Assembly (NCBI GenBank): GCA_003952965.2 | Contig: CM025856.1 | Span: 25,893,005-25,957,004 of the forward strand | Source of the DNA: Morella rubra | Taxonomy: Eukaryota; Streptophyta; Magnoliopsida; Fagales; Myricaceae | DNA: 64,000 bases | Direction of reading: 5' to 3' | Shown here: positions 40,671 to 53,404 of the stretch, one piece after another | Layout: each line of letters begins with the position of its first letter | How positions within the stretch are numbered: the first letter of the stretch is position 1 | The notes under the pieces: generated by a model | What the model saw: only the letters and a program-made list of their open reading frames with translations | What the model was told of the DNA's origin: nothing | Databases searched by the model: none | Made by a program: the position numbers and the translations under genes

Positions 40671-40905
40671 ACCTAGGACATGTTCGTTTTCATCATTTTT
40701 GTAGGATTTGAATCTTATTTTTATTTTTACAATTCAAACATCATAACATACACGTGTTTTTATACAACACTTTATTACTTTTTTTACACACATCAATCCC
40801 TTTCAACAACTTCTACACGCATTTTTATACAACTTTAACACCACTTAAATATTCACAATTTCATCAGAATCCTAAAAAAAACATGAAAACGAACATCACC
40901 CTACT
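40671..40905 (+). repeat. 230-bp MITE copy 2 (upstream of SRS2)
   Basis: Direct-repeat partner of 39383-39614, about 1.29 kb away in the same orientation. Its ends GGACATGTTCGTTTTCAT and ATGAAAACGAACATCACCC form a good inverted pair. Confidence 0.75.
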
Positions 40906-40914
40906 CTCATGGAT

Positions 40915-41304
40915 GCGTTTGCAAACTCTGACTAAGGAGTTGTTGGTTTTGTAAAAAATTGTAAAATTTTAGTAGAATTGTAAATATTTATATAGATTAG
41001 AGTTTTATAAGTTTTATCTAAAGATTAATGAAAAGTTTTAAAGATATATTTTTTTTTTTTAGTTTGTAAAAAAGTGTAAAGAGAGATGATTTGATTTAAT
41101 AAAAAGTTGGAGTTATGTGCAAAAGTATAAAGAGAGAATATTTGTTATATATAATTTTTTTAAACATATTGAAGTTTGTATGAAAAGTTGTTGAAGATTA
41201 TATAAAATGTATTGATATTTGTGTATAATTTTTTAAGATTTTGGATAATGATTTTGTAAATATATTTGTATTTTAGAATAATTGTGAAAACGAACATGCC
41301 CAAA
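40915..41304. repeat. Related AT-rich MITE-like element
   Basis: It ends with GTGAAAACGAACATGCCC, the inverse of the GGACATGTTCGTTTTCA start at 40675. Its interior (TTGTAAAATTTTAGTAG, AAAGAGAGATGATTTGAT) is shared with the insertion at 58738-59144 in unit B. It is either a separate element next to copy 2 or the right half of a larger composite starting at 40675. Confidence 0.5.
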
Positions 41305-42576
41305 GTAAAATATTTTAAGTGTGAAAATTGAAGTGTTATTGAGTTTTGTAAAAAGTAGTAAATAAAGTAAAATTTTATGAGAGTTTATGAAAAAATTAAG
41401 AGAGAAATATAATTTTATGAATTTGCGTTAATTGTGTTTGCAAGCTAAAATTTTGCTATGATTTGCATTTGCAAACACGTCCGTACAAATGATTAATCTA
41501 TGTGACTCCAAATCGATAATAGGGCCTTGATTTTTACATGCACTCATATGTTTAACTCACAACTAAATTTAAAGCCATACAAGTGAAAAGCTTCGGTAAT
41601 TTTTTTTGAAAAAATGAGTTATTTCAAACTATTTATTTATTTGTCATACAAAAAATAACTCTCTCTTCTTCTTCCTTTTGCCTTCGTTTAGCTAACATGA
41701 AAAAGCATAAGAATTGACAAGAAGTTAACGAGCTCAAATAAAATAAAATAAAATACTGGATGTTTTCTATCAAGAAATAATCATAAAAATTAATCGGTAA
41801 ATTATAGTAATATGTTAATGCATTTGGGACATTCTAAGGCAATAGTATTCATTGTAAAAACCTGCTCCTACTTGCCCCTGATGCACGTGTGGTGGTTTGA
41901 CCTTTTATTTTTTTTCTAATATTCTTGATAGGACTTTGCCTTAAACGAACTTCGCGTCCAACAAACTCATTTTAGAGAGTGCTAAAAAAGAAAAGATTCG
42001 TGTTACATCTGTTATTCATGTTCGTATAATAAACTCGTCTATTTCCTTGTGTCTCTACAATCATAATTAACGCAATGAAGGACAATCTTAACTATAAATG
42101 TCTCTATTATAGATACTTTCGTCACTCAATTACATAATACTGTAATTTTTATAATTTTATTTATTTATTATATGTGAAATACATAGAATTAGGTGGCTAT
42201 TGAAAAGTAAAAACTATTTTAATAGTGTGCAAAATGATCACACAAAAAAAAAAAATATATTGAATTTGTATAAGAAAAATTCGAGAGTTTGTAATCGTTT
42301 TATTTGGAAGGGAGTGGTTGTTTCCATATTTGTAAATAAAAAGGTAGATCCTCTAATTCATGCAATCTGGATAATAATAATAATAATAACAATAATAATA
42401 ATTGAGACCCAGTGAAAAAGAAAAAGAAAAACTTCATAGCCTACGCTGTAATTAAGGAAAAGGAAACCAAAATAAAATGTCAATGAAGATGGGATGGGTG
42501 AGCAACAGGGACTTGCTCTTTTCAGTTTTCACGGTCCTCGGACTGCCCGAAGCGGAGAGACTGAGATAGCGAGATA

Positions 42577-45010
42577 ATGGAGGCCCTGAAAGCCTCGTAC
42601 GGAGACACATCCTCTGACTCAGACAAGGACGCCTCAACTCCAGTCCCTACTAACTCCCAAGACTCCACAACAACTTTGCCCTCGCCTCCCGTTTATCTTC
42701 TCAACCCTTCCAGTTCCAATGCTTTTGGTAATATGCCCACCAATCTTCTCTACTCTTCGCAATTTCATATCTTGGCTACCGAGAGAAACCAGAATGAAAA
42801 CAAACCATTTTGGGGAAACTGTCATTCAAACAACTGAAAAAGCAAAAACGTTTTCCTCAGAAACCACACACAGCTGAAGATTTTTCGCCTTTTCTTTTAG
42901 ATGACTATACAAGTGTTTTGCTTACCAGTGTTTGATGTTTTTATTTTGAGAAGGGACTCTAGACTACCTCCAAACTTGTCGGGCCACTAGAGTTAGGAGC
43001 TTTCCCCATGAAGAAGGGAACTATGCTTTGCATGTGTACATTCCAGGTAATCAACAAACTACAAAGTGTCTCAGCTTCTTTCCAGACTCAATTTCATAAA
43101 ATTTGTCCTGACTGAAGTCTTCAAGAGAGTGCTCTACGCCTCTGTAGGTGCTTATTGTCTATGACAAGTTATTGAGTGCATTGGTGAAGATCTGTAAGCA
43201 CAAACAGTCAGCATTCTGCCCTGGTTGTGAGTTAGGGAACATAATATAATGCAGTTCGACTTCGGTTTCTTCTTTGTGTTTCAATGTCCGGTTCGATTGA
43301 ATGTATCCAGTTGGCTAAATTTGGACTCGACCTTATGAAATGCTTGATTTTGAGCTTAGACCTTTGGTTAATCTACATGCTTTCAATTTACATACCAGAT
43401 GCGCCAAAGAAAGAGCTGGCCTTGTGTTTGAAGAAGTTAACATCTCTTGTATCTGGCCTTCACGTCGCCGATGTTGATGTCCCACTTGACAGTCTGTGCA
43501 AAGATGATCACAAGCTCGAACAAGTGGCCCTAGGAAGGGAATTCCACATAAGTCTGGGAAGAACTGTCCCAATCCGTGTGCATCAGATTGACTCAGTGGT
43601 ATCAATGCTTCGGCAGAAGCTTCAATCTCAGAAGCGGTCAGATTTTATTTCTAGCATATCAATTCTAGTTTAAGTGCAAAGCATGATGTTATGGGTTTCC
43701 ACATCAATGCATAATTTGGTTGTGAAGCAGGTACTGGATCGATTTTAGTAAGTGGCAAGTTTTTCTTAATGATGATCATACACGAACCTTTTTATCAATG
43801 GAAATTCTTACTGGAGGATTAGCTGAGGTGCGCTGGACATGCTTTTCTTTTTCTCTTTTCCACCTAAGTTAGTTCCTTTTTTATGCCTTTTTGTCCTCGT
43901 TAAGGTTGAACTTCCAAGTCTTGAATTTGTTATTTTGCTGCAGTTTTTGCATTCTTCTTTTCTCTTTTTAGGTCGCTGTGTACAGAGCTGGTAGAGTTAT
44001 ATGAACTATTGAAACAGTGAGTGTATGTTTTTTTTCCCTGGAGTGAAACATCACTTGTTTCAATCTTTGACAGGGATCTCATGATTACGGTATGAAGATG
44101 TGATATGGGGAATGCCAAAACATCGAATGAATATGCAGATTGTTTTTGCATGCATCTTTATGCCAATTATGCATAGATATGCCTGAGTCAAGCAAATTTA
44201 GTGCGAATCAATGAATAGGCGCAACTATTTGTTCAAGATTATAAAAAACATGCTACTAGACATAAGTTGAAAAACATGCTACTAGACATAAGTTGAAAAA
44301 CATGCTACTACCCTTAAGTGAAAAACACAAGTTAGCATGTTCATGGACATTGAATCAATATATTGCTTGAGAAGGAATAGCTGTTATTGGCTTATGGCCT
44401 ATACGTTGAGTCTATCTATCTCCACCTTCAAGTTTTTGTTCTAACTCTTTTCATATTAGCTGCATGGAAGGCCATGTCCAATGGACATGTCTGTTTCTAT
44501 CTTAGTAGAACTTAGACACATATATATAGTTTCGTAAGAAGTCACTTTTTTTTTTTTTCTAAGTTCGTAAGAAGTCACTTGTTTCATATATTTGTGGATT
44601 AATTTGAGACTCTTCTTACTTCAATTTATTTCAGATAAGAAAGCAAATTCACACTGTGAATGAGGTTTATAAGCTTCACAACCTTCCTGAGTTCTATAAG
44701 GTTAGGTTTGTTATGGGTCATGTATTTAGTTATTTATTTGAGTACGTTTTTGCCATTTTACCCTGATTTCTTACAGCAAAAGATTATGCTCATTGTGCTG
44801 ACTGTTTCAACACAGGACCCTCGGCCCCATATATCCTTAGCTTGGGCATTGGGTGACATCAGTGATCCCCTAAAGAGAGTGGTTGAAGAAGAGATGAAGA
44901 GATTCAATGGTAGGGGCTCATTGCAGAGATGCATTTTTACCAGTAAATTCAATGGCATTGATAGTAAGATCGGTAATAAAACATATAGGATATGTAAAGT
45001 TAAAGATTAA
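42577..45010 (+). CDS. USB1: U6 snRNA phosphodiesterase USB1
   Basis: 3'-5' RNA exonuclease of the 2H phosphoesterase fold. It trims the U-tail of U6 snRNA and leaves a protected 3' end needed for stable spliceosomal U6. Exons are 42577-42727, 42963-43046, 43399-43636, 43731-43827, 44635-44700 and 44816-45010, all GT/AG and in phase, giving 276 residues. The start EALKASYGDTSSDSD is the usual plant opening. Both catalytic H-x-S motifs are present: FHISLGR (H128, S130) and PHISLAW (H217, S219). Other family blocks are RVRSFPHEEGNYALHVYIP and VNEVYKLHNLPEFYK. At the exon 2/3 join the product reads YIPDAPKKEL, whereas relatives I recall have a few more residues, so the exon 3 acceptor is the least certain border. 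The catalytic core looks intact. Confidence 0.9.
44247..44326 (+). repeat. 26-bp tandem repeat, three copies, in USB1 intron 4
   Basis: The unit ACATGCTACTAGACATAAG followed by TTGAAAA occurs three times head to tail, the third copy diverged at its end. Read directly. Confidence 0.85.
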
Positions 45011-46285
45011 CTTAGCCTCACACTGGCAGTTTTTCTCCCGAAGCTTTTCGCTCGTGGTTATGTATTCGATTGCCAACTTCTGTTCTCCCACATCATGAGC
45101 TGTATGATGGAAATGGATGGGTAGATCATACTGGTGTGTGGAAATGGATGGGAAGATCATACTGGTGTGTGAAAAAGAAGATGATAGTTTAATTCTACTC
45201 CCTTTTCTAGTCAAAAGGAAAGAAGTATGGCTTCTGTCCCTATCATAAGTACCAATTTACCTTTGTTTGGTAGACTAGAGGTTGTGTTACGGATTGCGTT
45301 TCCTCTATCGTGAGGAAAGACATGGTTTATTTAAAGGTTGATTACTGCTACAGTTCCTGTGGCATTGACTTTTAACAACTTAGTCCTTGAGGTACAATTT
45401 TGAACGAGACATATATATAGCTTTTGTTGTTCATAAAAAATTAGCCAACTATCAACAGATCGATATAGTTTAGGGGTTGAGATATTTATTTTTCAAGACA
45501 AATAGTCTATCCTTGACCATGTCCCCAATTGTAGGCTAACGTTTGATGGATAAAAGAAAAACCGTTATGTTTAAAGTTGTACTCAAAAGATTAATTTATT
45601 AGAAGTCTTATAAGTCAATAGCAAATGGACTGTATTAATAATTAACTCTATATTTAATCTAAATTGGGATATGGAAGATTGGTCCAAAAGTTATTTTGAA
45701 TTATTCTTTTCATTCCCAGTTGTGAGACACATTTTTAAAAACATAAAAACGTATAATGGATGAAAGACCTGTATGTCTAAAAGACGAACTACAGGAATTA
45801 TTTTGTTCAAAATTATACTCAAAAGATTAATTTATTAAAAGTCAATACTAAATGAACTGTATTAATAATTAAGTCTTTATTTAATCAAATTGGGATCTGG
45901 AAGATCGGTTCAAAAGCTGCTTTGAATTATTCTTTTCATTCCCAGTCGTGAGACACATTTTTAAAAACATAAATGAATGAAGAAAATACAAAAAATGTCA
46001 AACTAGCTTCAGAGGAGTGCCGAACTCTCGAGCGTATCAGCAAGATCAAGAGGACAATAATTGTTGTAGTTGTTTGTACATACGAAAACGAAATATCAAG
46101 AAATACAGTTATGCTTCTTCTGAACGTGTCTAGAAGAATACCATTCGCCAGCATATACATGTCAATAAGTTCCTTAAGCTGTTTGTATATACAGTGACCA
46201 TTTTGGGTTGTCAAAAGTACAATTGTGGCAGAGAATTGAACATTCATAAAAAGCATCAGAGAAGCAGAGCTCATGATGATGCACC
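45011..46285. other. Spacer between convergent USB1 and OR genes
   Basis: Contains two small tandem repeats: a 33-bp unit (GGAAATGGATGGG then AGATCATACTGGTGTGT) present twice at about 45108-45172, and the larger duplication listed at 45540-45975. No further gene was seen. Confidence 0.6.
45540..45975. repeat. 222-bp tandem duplication
   Basis: Two direct copies at a period of about 222 bases share TACTCAAAAGATTAATTTATT, ACTGTATTAATAATTAA, TTGAATTATTCTTTTCATT and GTGAGACACATTTTTAAAAA, each with scattered differences. It lies downstream of both USB1 and OR. Confidence 0.8.
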
Positions 46286-49200
46286 TCAATCAAAGGGATC
46301 GATGCGAGGGTCATGTTCACTTGCCATTGCCATTCCAGTACAAAGGCACGTAGGGCACATAACCTGCCAAATCAATAAGTAGGGTGTTAAGACTGAACAT
46401 GGTGGTTTGAAACTTACATCCTTCCATAGAAACCTTAAAAGGATAAGAATAATAGCTGAGGATGTTTTCCGTTTTGAATTCCATTCCTCTCTCCAGCAAA
46501 TTAGTAAGCTGTCCCATTTAAGAGTATATCTTGTAAGAAGGTTTATCTGATTTTAACTGCCCGACATCCTATCCTCATTAGTGCTGACTTCACTAAAAAT
46601 GTATCAAGTTCCCTTAATCTTATGGGCACGATAATCTAGCCATGAATTCATAAAGCAGTTGATCCTCCATATGCATACGAGTCATGTACATTAAGTGTCA
46701 GGGAGAAACAGCAATTCGATCTCCATCTAAGGAATTTCTCAGACCAAATTGTTAGATGTCCAACCTTTCCAGCTCCTGAACAATTTGAACATCTATCTGT
46801 TTTAGGCAGGGATAGAGGCTGATTTCCACCATTGAACGTTGATACTGGTTCAACAAGAACTAATGCCCCTGTGCTTGAACAACGAGCACAGGCAAGATAT
46901 CCTGCATCAATTAATCAGAAAAAATGAGAGTGGATATTTGTATACACGTCCTCTTTGCACATATCTAATTCTCGAGTACGCATAAATAATAACATCATGT
47001 TCTCACTTGTTCATCCAAACTGGACAACTGCCCCCATAAAATATATGAGGCTCCACCCACTTGGGAGTAACAAAGTACAACCATCTCACACATATATATA
47101 AAAACTATAGGGAAAAACTAGATAGTACTAGGACTGAGTGAGATTCCAACACTCATACCAGTTCCAAGACAATATTTGCATCTTTTATGCTCCTGCTGTT
47201 TTACATTGTTTATTTCAACTACCATCAATGCTGAGATGACCCCAACTGCTCCTCCAGAGAATGATGCCACAATTGGATCAACCTGACTGCAGTTTGTGAC
47301 AGGGAAAGCTGCTTAGTAAACAAAACTACAAACAGCAGTGTATTGGCTACATTGTAATATCCGTATCAAGGTACATAACACGCAGCTTGTTTAGACTGAA
47401 AGTCTGAAATTTATAGATCCACGTAAAGAATAATTCTTTAGGTTTCAAACCACAGCCCATGCTTGCCAACTGACTGAAATGAGGTTTTATAAAAGATAGG
47501 AGTTTTCCCTTTGAAAATAAAATCTCCAGCAATTATAGGTGGGGAAATATATAGGTATTAGATTTTGATTTCAAAGCTTTGGTTTACATTCAAAGTATGT
47601 AGTGACAAGTCACCATGTACCACCACCCACTTTTATCTTGGTTTTTCTTAAGAAAACATTTACAAGTTACAAATTCTTATGGGCACAAAAGGGTTCTCAT
47701 TCTTGAGCAGTTTTTGGAAGATGGTGCAGCAAGCATCACACATAAACGGGTTGTACTCAATGTTCCTCAGAAACCCCATTTTTAGTAAGAAGGTCGAGCC
47801 AAAACTAACTGAGAATGATTACCAACAGAAACCTCACCCTTGTTGACAGGGTTCCCTCATTCAAATCTACCACAAAGTAGAATGTGAACCAGGTTTTGTC
47901 TCACCAGATTTTATTCCAACAGCATGTAAAAATGTTTTCCATCCAAACGCCACTGAAGAAGTGACATAATTCCAACTAGTTCGCGCTATAAAAATCCAGA
48001 AGTGCCTCACTAACCAAACTTACAAAAGACCTGGCTAGAAGTTCTGACTTCTAAACAAGGCAACTGCTTACACTTGCATTAATTGTAAGGTTATGATTCT
48101 CTTCATCCCATATCAATTATCCGCTATTCAATTTTGAGATATTCCAAAATATTGTCCTCTTTATAAAGGCAATTTGTATAACTTTGATGACTATCCTAAC
48201 ATACCCTTACTTTATTTGAAAAACAATGCGAGATAGAGGCACTCCTCAATTACAATGAACATAAATTTATTTGGGAGATGACGAGTCTAATTTTTGGGAC
48301 ACGAAGATTGCATGGAATTTTTTTATATAAATTTCAGCACGCAAGTGCAAAATTAAACACAAACCAACCAAAACTATAAATTAATGTATAAGAGACCAGC
48401 ATATGAATTGTACCTCAACTGCATTGGTAGATACACACTTCGAATAAAATCTGCATATGATGTGCCTCCTAGTCCCAACTTAAGCTCCAACTGAGATACG
48501 AAAGAGGAAGCATAAGGGACCAATATAGTTTAGAAACCAAAAGCAAGTTTCCCAAAGAACTGACTTATTTTCCATGTGTTCACATTTTTCCTCTTGATTA
48601 TATTCTCAGAATTTTGGGAAAAAAAAAAAAAAAACACTGAAACACTGATCCTACAATATGAGTTTTGAAAAGCTTCCTCTTAATTTATTATCATTTTGGT
48701 TTATGGAGACCTATGGTATGGACTACAAAGAGAGGTAGCCCTCTACCTTATCTTAAGACCCCACCCTTCTCTGGTGCAGGCAAGGTCCAATCTAGGTCTC
48801 TTGCGCAGCTGAGGTATAAATGATCGGTAGAATCATTCACAAAACATAGTTTAGAAATAACTTACTGTGGGTGCTAGAAGGCCTCCAAAAATGATAATCC
48901 CGGCAATAAGAGAAAAACAGGTAGCGTAATACTGCTTAAGGTTCGCTGAACTCTGCAGGCAAAATATTGATTATCTATGACATGATCAACATGTTGAAGG
49001 AGAATATAGCTCTACATTTTTCTATGAGTCAAGAACAAAGGTAAACGTTCAGGTAAAATAGGGGAGTTGAATAAAAAAAAAATGCTACAACTTATTAAAA
49101 CATGTATAACACTGCTCTATCGGGAAAAAAAACACTCACCAAAGGAGGCAAAAAAGGAATGAACGATGGGAAATTAGGAAGTTCATTCTCTTGCTCTTCC

Positions 49201-50234
49201 TTTAAAACTCCAAGTTCTGCACTTTTAATCCTCTGTTGTACTCTCAGCCTTCGAACCTACAAATTTTAAAAGAAGTCAATACAAAAAAAAAAATTGCCAA
49301 CAGCTAAGAATGAAAGCAGAAAGGGGGCAATTTATCCTTACTCATTATTCGGAACTTTATTAAGAATATATATAAAAAAACGTTATTTATAGTTAGACTT
49401 GGCTCTGAGCACAGGGATAGAGCAGACAACAAATAAATGAATATTTGTCTGATCCACCATAATAAAACGAAAAATTCAAGCCGCGCAACGCAGGCAATTG
49501 CTATTAAATATACAATTAAAGACATGATAGAGTCAGAGAGAGAGAATAAATGTCTGTCATAAGAGGGTTAAGTCTGACTAGTTGGCACAAGGTCTGTGGA
49601 CATCCAAAGACCAACGTGAATTTCAGAGGGAAAAGGGAGGGAAAGATGGGTGCTTCTTGTGTTAGGTTCGGTGGAAGTGGAAGGAAGGTAAAGGAACAGT
49701 ATCGGATGAATATTTACGACGTTCGAGCTTGTGTGTGATACCATTAAGCTGACACCGTGAGCTATGGGACAGGGATGTAAGAGTAAACGTTAATCGTCAC
49801 TCACCTCCTCCATATGCAAGAAAATTTTGTTTCGCCGACTGCGAATATTATCCTGAATCTCTTGCAATTCCATTTTGGCAAAGTCTTGGACCGTTTCAGG
49901 CCCTTCTATTATACAGAATCTGAATCCAAAAGCACAACTCATCCGAATTAATCAGATGATCCAATTGGTTTCAGACACAGACAAAAACATGTATCTCGGA
50001 TGGAAAGGGAGACTACCCGGCGGCTGTTTTGTCAGTGGGTTCGGAGTCGACAGAGGGAGCAGAGGAAGAGGAAGAGGAAGAAGATGAGGAGTCGGGGTCG
50101 GAGGCCCTGGATCGCCATCTCGAGTTGAGTTTGGGCTTTACGTGAAGGATTCCCGCGGTCCAGTAATGACTACTGTGCGGAGACGGCCGATTTACTGGAT
50201 ACGAGACCGCCAGTATCCGACCCGAACAGATCAT
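46286..50234 (-). CDS. OR: ORANGE (OR) plastid chaperone-like protein
   Basis: OR is a plastid membrane protein with a DnaJ-type cysteine-rich end. It stabilises phytoene synthase and promotes carotenoid build-up and chromoplast formation. Exons on the minus strand are 50234-50017, 49919-49805, 49256-49140, 48952-48866, 48490-48414, 47286-47159, 46901-46765 and 46363-46286; all are in phase and give 318 residues. The first 70 residues are Ser-rich and transit-peptide-like, with a run of ten Ser at about 49-58. Then come FCIIEGPETVQDFAK, a basic helical part and two membrane segments (ATCFSLIAGIIIFGGLLAP and VASFSGGAVGVISALMVVE). The end has four Cys pairs: CKYCLGTG, CARCSSTG, CSNCSGAG, CPTCLCTG. 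The residue changed in golden melon (Arg to His after HMEEV) is the normal Arg here. The 5' leader has a (CT)n tract at 50257-50285. Exons 1-2 and the upstream region are duplicated at 55801 onward. Confidence 0.95.
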
Positions 50235-50253
50235 CCTCAGTCTGGAACCAAGG

Positions 50254-50289
<36 letters not shown>

Positions 50290-51309
50290 GTGATTCTAGT
50301 CAGTGTTGTAATGGAGTGGGGTCTTTGGATCTTGGCGTAGATTGTAATGTTGGGACATGAATCTTTATTTAAGGCGATATATTGGAATTGTGTTTTATAT
50401 GGTGGGAAAATAGTAGCTCGGAACCTTTGCCACGTGGAACAATTGTGTTGGCGGGGTTTCTTCATTTTCGGAAGATGGAATTTTGGTGGAGCCAGTGGCC
50501 CAGCCCTATTGAATTCCAATACGAAATAGTTATCTATCGAACAATAATGTCACTTTGTTTCATTCGGATGGTAAATTTTTTATCTAGAAAAAAAAAAAAA
50601 GATGGTAAATTCTTTTTTTTTTAAGTATTCGGTTGGTAAATTCGCTCTCTGGTTTTTTTCCTTTTCTGGTAATAAAACCTTATTCATTTTTTTGGAGTTC
50701 GGATAATATCGACATTATCTTTAGTGTTGTGGGAGAAAATGACATTCTGTCATTTTCAATGGGTCAAGGACCACAATTTTGTGTTGATAGCAAGTTTTAT
50801 TCACAAAATTTGATGATAATTTATGAGGTCGAAAATTATTAGGCTGACCTGATGAGCTATGAGTTACAACCGTGTTTCTATCGAGCAGGTGACCTGCGAA
50901 AGAATGAGAACGAAGCTTTCCCATGAGTTCGACACCTTTATCAGTAGAGGAAAGAAGAATGGACAAACAAGAGTAAAATTTGTTGTCTCCCCCCTCTTAG
51001 ATGTGTGCTTAGGAGGTTTATATGGGAGATGCTCAGGGTTTCTCGATGTAGGGGAATCAGTAGGGGGGCTCGAAGAGGGATAGGTTGCGGCTCCGTTATG
51101 ATCATCTAGGGCTTTGCTGAATGGTGGGTCTTGTCTAAATCGTAACTGGTTTTGGAATCGACGCTGTATAATGTGTGCAGATAAGAACTTGACATGGTGG
51201 ATCTAGCAGTGGTGGCAACCTATAACGGAGCTGGATGCTTACCAAGTTCTCCCGGGCCCTTTGAGTCTATCCTCAAAACCTTAAATTTCCACTTTTGGTT
51301 GATAGGACT

Positions 51310-52426
51310 CAGAGAGGCGGATTTAGGATCAAAATTCATGAGGTGAAACTTTAAACGCAAAATAACAAGAATTTTTTTTCCTTCGTAATACAAAATTTTT
51401 TTTTAGAGTTACAATATCGAAAATTAAAGACTAAAAGCATTAAAAATAATAGAATACAAGTACCGTACTATGTACTACGACTGAGAGATGACAATTATAT
51501 CCTACGTTTTTGCATCTTCTGAAAATGTTGCAAAATGGCTTCGTTCTCAATATTTTTAAAAACTTCTTGCTCGATGTACATTACCATACAATCATTCATC
51601 CATTATTTAAACAAAATAAAACAAAGTGAAGACAATCAATCAATAGGATCACAACTCAAAAATCCAAATTCTAATATAATTAATTCAAATTCAAATTCCA
51701 AATCCAAATCCAAATCTAAATTCCAATCTAATTACATTACATTTAATTGATAATTACAATCAAATTAATTAAAAATGATAATTACAAAAAAAATCCCCAA
51801 TGTCACAAAGGTCAAAATCCCTAATTCAAATCCAAATTGCAATCTAATTACATTGCATTCAATTGATATTACAATTAAATTATTCAAAAATGAAAACAAT
51901 TTCACAAACCAATTCAAATAAACAGTTTCACAAATCACATATATCCAAATTCCAAACCAATTCAATCCCATCCTCCAACAATTTCACAGACCATAAATAT
52001 CCAAATCAATTCAATATCATCCTCCAACAATTTCACAACTACAAATATCCAAACCAATTCAATCCCATCCTCCAACGATTTCACAACCCACACATATCCA
52101 AACCAATTCAATCACATCCTCCAACAATTTCACAACCCACAAATATCCAAACCAATTCAATCTCATCCTCCAACAATTTCACAAATCATAAAATTCCAAA
52201 CCCTAAAGCATTTTTAGCATACTAAATAAATGAATTTTTTTACTTAATTGTAGATAGAAAATCTTGAATAGAGAGACGTACTAGGGGTCGGAGGGCCAGC
52301 AATTTTCAAGTGTAAAATCTCGAGGATCCTGCAAAAATTGAATCCGTAAAAAATCAAAATAATGAGATTAAGAATTTAAGAGAGAGCTGAGAGTCAAGAG
52401 AGAGAGGTAAAGACCGAGAGTTTAGA

Positions 52427-52464
<38 letters not shown>

Positions 52465-52673
52465 TGGACTGTTGGCCGTGGCAGAGAGAGAGAGACCCAC
52501 AATAGCTGCAGTGGTGGTGAACTGGTGCGGCGCAGCTGCTGGATGCTGGTGCTGCGGTGCAGCTAGCAGCTGCAGTGGTGCGGCGGTGGTCCGGTGGACA
52601 ACGGGGCAGTGGCCGTGGGCTGTGGGCACGATGGTGCGGCGGTGGGCGAGAAAGAGAGAGGGAGGAAAAATTC

Positions 52674-52705
<32 letters not shown>

Positions 52706-52892
52706 AGAAGAGAACGAGTTAAAAGAGGATTTTTTTTTTTTTTTTTTTTTCTTGTTTTTTTTAATTTGGCGGAAACCATTTGTTTCCTGCTTTTTTTTTT
52801 TAAAAAAAATCAATTTCACTGGGGTTGGCCTAATATGAAAAATGAAAAAAAAAACATGTAATTTTTTTTTTGGCCGAATGGGATCCGCCACT
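51310..52892. mobile_element. Non-autonomous hAT-like element with minisatellite core
   Basis: The left end reads CAGAGAGGCGGATTTAGGAT and the right end, inverted, reads TCAGTGGCGGATCC, both of the CAGWGGCGGAT type. No clean 8-bp duplication was found (left flank ATAGGACT, right flank ACTACTCA), so the borders may be off or one flank changed. The interior has no transposase. It holds reiterated AATTC/AATCC words, a 49-bp minisatellite and GA microsatellites at 52432-52460 and 52675-52702. Confidence 0.5.
51955..52200 (+). repeat. 49-bp minisatellite, five copies
   Basis: The unit opens with AAACCAATTCAATCCCATCC and continues with TCCAACAATTTCACAAC and CACAAATATCC. Five copies with small length changes were counted at about 51955, 52003, 52050, 52099 and 52148. 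An open frame across it is an effect of the repeat. Confidence 0.85.
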
Positions 52893-53404
52893 GACTACTC
52901 ATATTTTTCCCGAGTTTCTGGGATTTTCTTCTTACTTATCATGTTAGAGTTGAAAGTCTTGAGACTCTGGCAAATGGGCGGAGTATTCCATACCCATCAA
53001 TAATTGGGAGGGTAGAGCAAGTGGGCAAATCCATTTGTTCTCTCTTTATTCTTTTTTTTTTTTAAAAAAAATATTTACTTTTTGTTGTTGGTTAATATGA
53101 AAATTATATCATAATAAACAAGTATTTTATCGTGGGATGGGATCAACTAAACTGTTCAGTTGGATGAATATGTATTTTACAACAAAATGTTTAAATACTT
53201 GGTTTGTACTTTAGAAGGGAACAAAATTTTGAATTATTTATTTGATATTTTTTTTTTCTAAATCTCCCTATGTTTGCTCAATAACAACATTCTTTAATTA
53301 AAATTTTTCTGCTTATAATTCTCTTACTTTACTTAAGAATTGTGGCATGGCGCTGGAAAAAGGACAGTTACGTGAAAAACCCTTTTGGTTCAGTAAGCAG
53401 TCTA

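Larger units (their letters stand above)
40367..42576. other. Divergent spacer between SRS2 and USB1
   Basis: Holds the upstream regions of both genes. About 630 bases (40671-41304) are MITE sequence. The rest is AT-rich with no gene, and a (TAA)n microsatellite lies at about 42371-42402, 175 bases before the USB1 ATG. Confidence 0.6.
50826..53003. other. Insertion specific to unit A, about 2.2 kb
   Basis: Unit B runs continuously across this point (about 57465-57480), so this segment was inserted in A or lost from B. It contains a hAT-like element (51310-52892). The remaining 480 bases on its left have no recognisable gene. Its exact edges are blurred by AT-rich sequence. Confidence 0.65.

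Noticed and set aside
50840-51305. Possible LTR retrotransposon fragment
   Set aside because: No terminal repeat pair, primer site or pol-like protein piece could be seen; left as unexplained sequence.
51863-52225. Open frame of 120 aa with repeats
   Set aside because: Created by the 49-bp minisatellite; period 49 is not a multiple of three, so the repeat is not a protein repeat.
52354-52891. Overlapping open frames on both strands rich in Ser-Leu or Arg-Glu
   Set aside because: Products of GA/CT microsatellites and T-runs inside a transposable element.
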